In this document: positions 12,596 to 12,883 of the stretch, piece by piece
Layout: each line of letters starts with the position of its first letter
How positions within the stretch are numbered: position 1 is the stretch's first letter
Assembly: GCA_902567145.1 (NCBI GenBank)
Contig: CACFLM010000024.1
Span: 1 to 12,883, forward strand
Direction of reading: 5' to 3'
From: an uncultured Alphaproteobacteria bacterium
GTDB lineage: Bacteria > Pseudomonadota > Alphaproteobacteria > TMED127
DNA length: 12,883 nt
Program-made: the position numbers and the translations under genes
The notes under the pieces: model-generated
Told to the model about the DNA's origin: nothing
The model's database searches: none
The model's input: only the letters and a program-made list of their open reading frames with translations

Positions 12596-12883
12596 TCACA
12601 TGTTTTTAGGACAGTCTATTTTTAAAATATTTAATCCTTTTTTTATTATCATGCTAATAACAATGACCAAAGAGATTCTAGAAAAAGAAATATCATAATT
12701 ATTATCAAATATTATTTTTTTTGATGGATCTAACTTCCCCAAACCCCAATAAGCATGGAAATCTTTGGCAAGATCATAAAGATAGTTTGCAATTTTATGA
12801 GGTTCATAAGATTTAGCAGATGTAAATATTATATTAAAAAAATTTGAAAGCTTAATTATTAGTATTTTATCTTCTTCAAACTT
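12596..12883 (-). CDS. argS: Arginyl-tRNA synthetase, C-terminal fragment (5' end outside window)
   Basis: The minus-strand frame is open from the window edge to a TGA at 12596-12598, giving the last 95 residues of ArgS, the class I synthetase that charges tRNA-Arg in the cytoplasm. The fragment is the DALR anticodon-binding domain: EPHKIANYLYDLAKDFHAYW is the classic ArgS segment, followed by an SRISLVIVISMIIKKGLNIL stretch and the usual terminal pattern of a lone methionine (CPKNM). It has no internal in-frame stop and is cut by the window rather than broken. It is the most upstream gene of the minus-strand run and ends 1 bp before the SPOR gene start. Confidence 0.94.
   Translation of the reverse strand, partial: KFEEDKILIIKLSNFFNIIFTSAKSYEPHKIANYLYDLAKDFHAYWGLGKLDPSKKIIFDNNYDISFSRISLVIVISMIIKKGLNILKIDCPKNM

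Noticed and set aside
1..12883. CRISPR arrays, tRNA genes, insertion sequences, attachment sites or prophage genes
   Set aside because: No spaced direct repeats, cloverleaf-like segments, transposase or integrase genes were seen; nearly every base is accounted for by housekeeping genes.

Overview
The window is a compact, strongly AT-rich bacterial chromosome segment holding 20 protein-coding genes. Almost no sequence is non-coding. Its gene content and order (argS, SPOR-domain gene, nagZ, scpA, scpB, tatA, tatB, tatC, serS, pcm, LysM/degenerate-LytM gene, DUF815 ATPase, yajC, secD, secF) is a well-known alphaproteobacterial chromosomal neighbourhood. With the extreme AT bias, gene overlaps and tiny spacers, this suggests a streamlined marine alphaproteobacterium of the SAR11/Pelagibacterales type. 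That placement is an inference from composition and synteny; no rRNA or marker phylogeny is available here.

Layout. (1) 1-495, plus strand: the 3' end of uvrA (nucleotide excision repair). (2) 496-1337, minus strand: two overlapping uncharacterised genes, a 195-residue protein that may be a shrunken squalene/phytoene-synthase-fold relative and an 85-residue two-helix membrane protein. (3) 1441-2253, plus strand: a two-gene oxidative-stress module, sodN (nickel superoxide dismutase precursor) and sodX (its putative maturation peptidase), with directly abutting stop and start codons. (4) 2248-5020, minus strand: yajC-secD-secF, the accessory module of the Sec translocon. (5) 5129-5917, plus strand: a lone DUF815 AAA-type ATPase. 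(6) 5903-12883, minus strand: an uninterrupted eleven-gene run, argS (partial) to the LysM protein, whose largest gap is 28 bp.

How the genes work together. The long minus-strand run combines translation (argS, serS), envelope and cell-wall work (SPOR protein, nagZ, LysM/LytM factor), chromosome condensation (scpAB), folded-protein export (tatABC) and protein repair (pcm). yajC-secDF supports Sec export. The sodN-sodX pair is functionally separate and lies between secF and the possible synthase-fold gene, so it looks like a later insertion into a conserved locus.

One gene too short for ordinary ORF calling was recovered (tatA, 50 codons, 9637-9789). The yajC start was moved to an ATG at 5020 with a Shine-Dalgarno sequence. 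serS starts at GTG. No tRNA, rRNA, CRISPR array, insertion sequence or convincing intrinsic terminator was found. No wholly new system is evident. The most interesting points are the SodN/SodX module and its placement, a strong hairpin inside the start of sodX, the two unexplained genes beside it, and the loss of catalytic residues in the LytM-domain protein.
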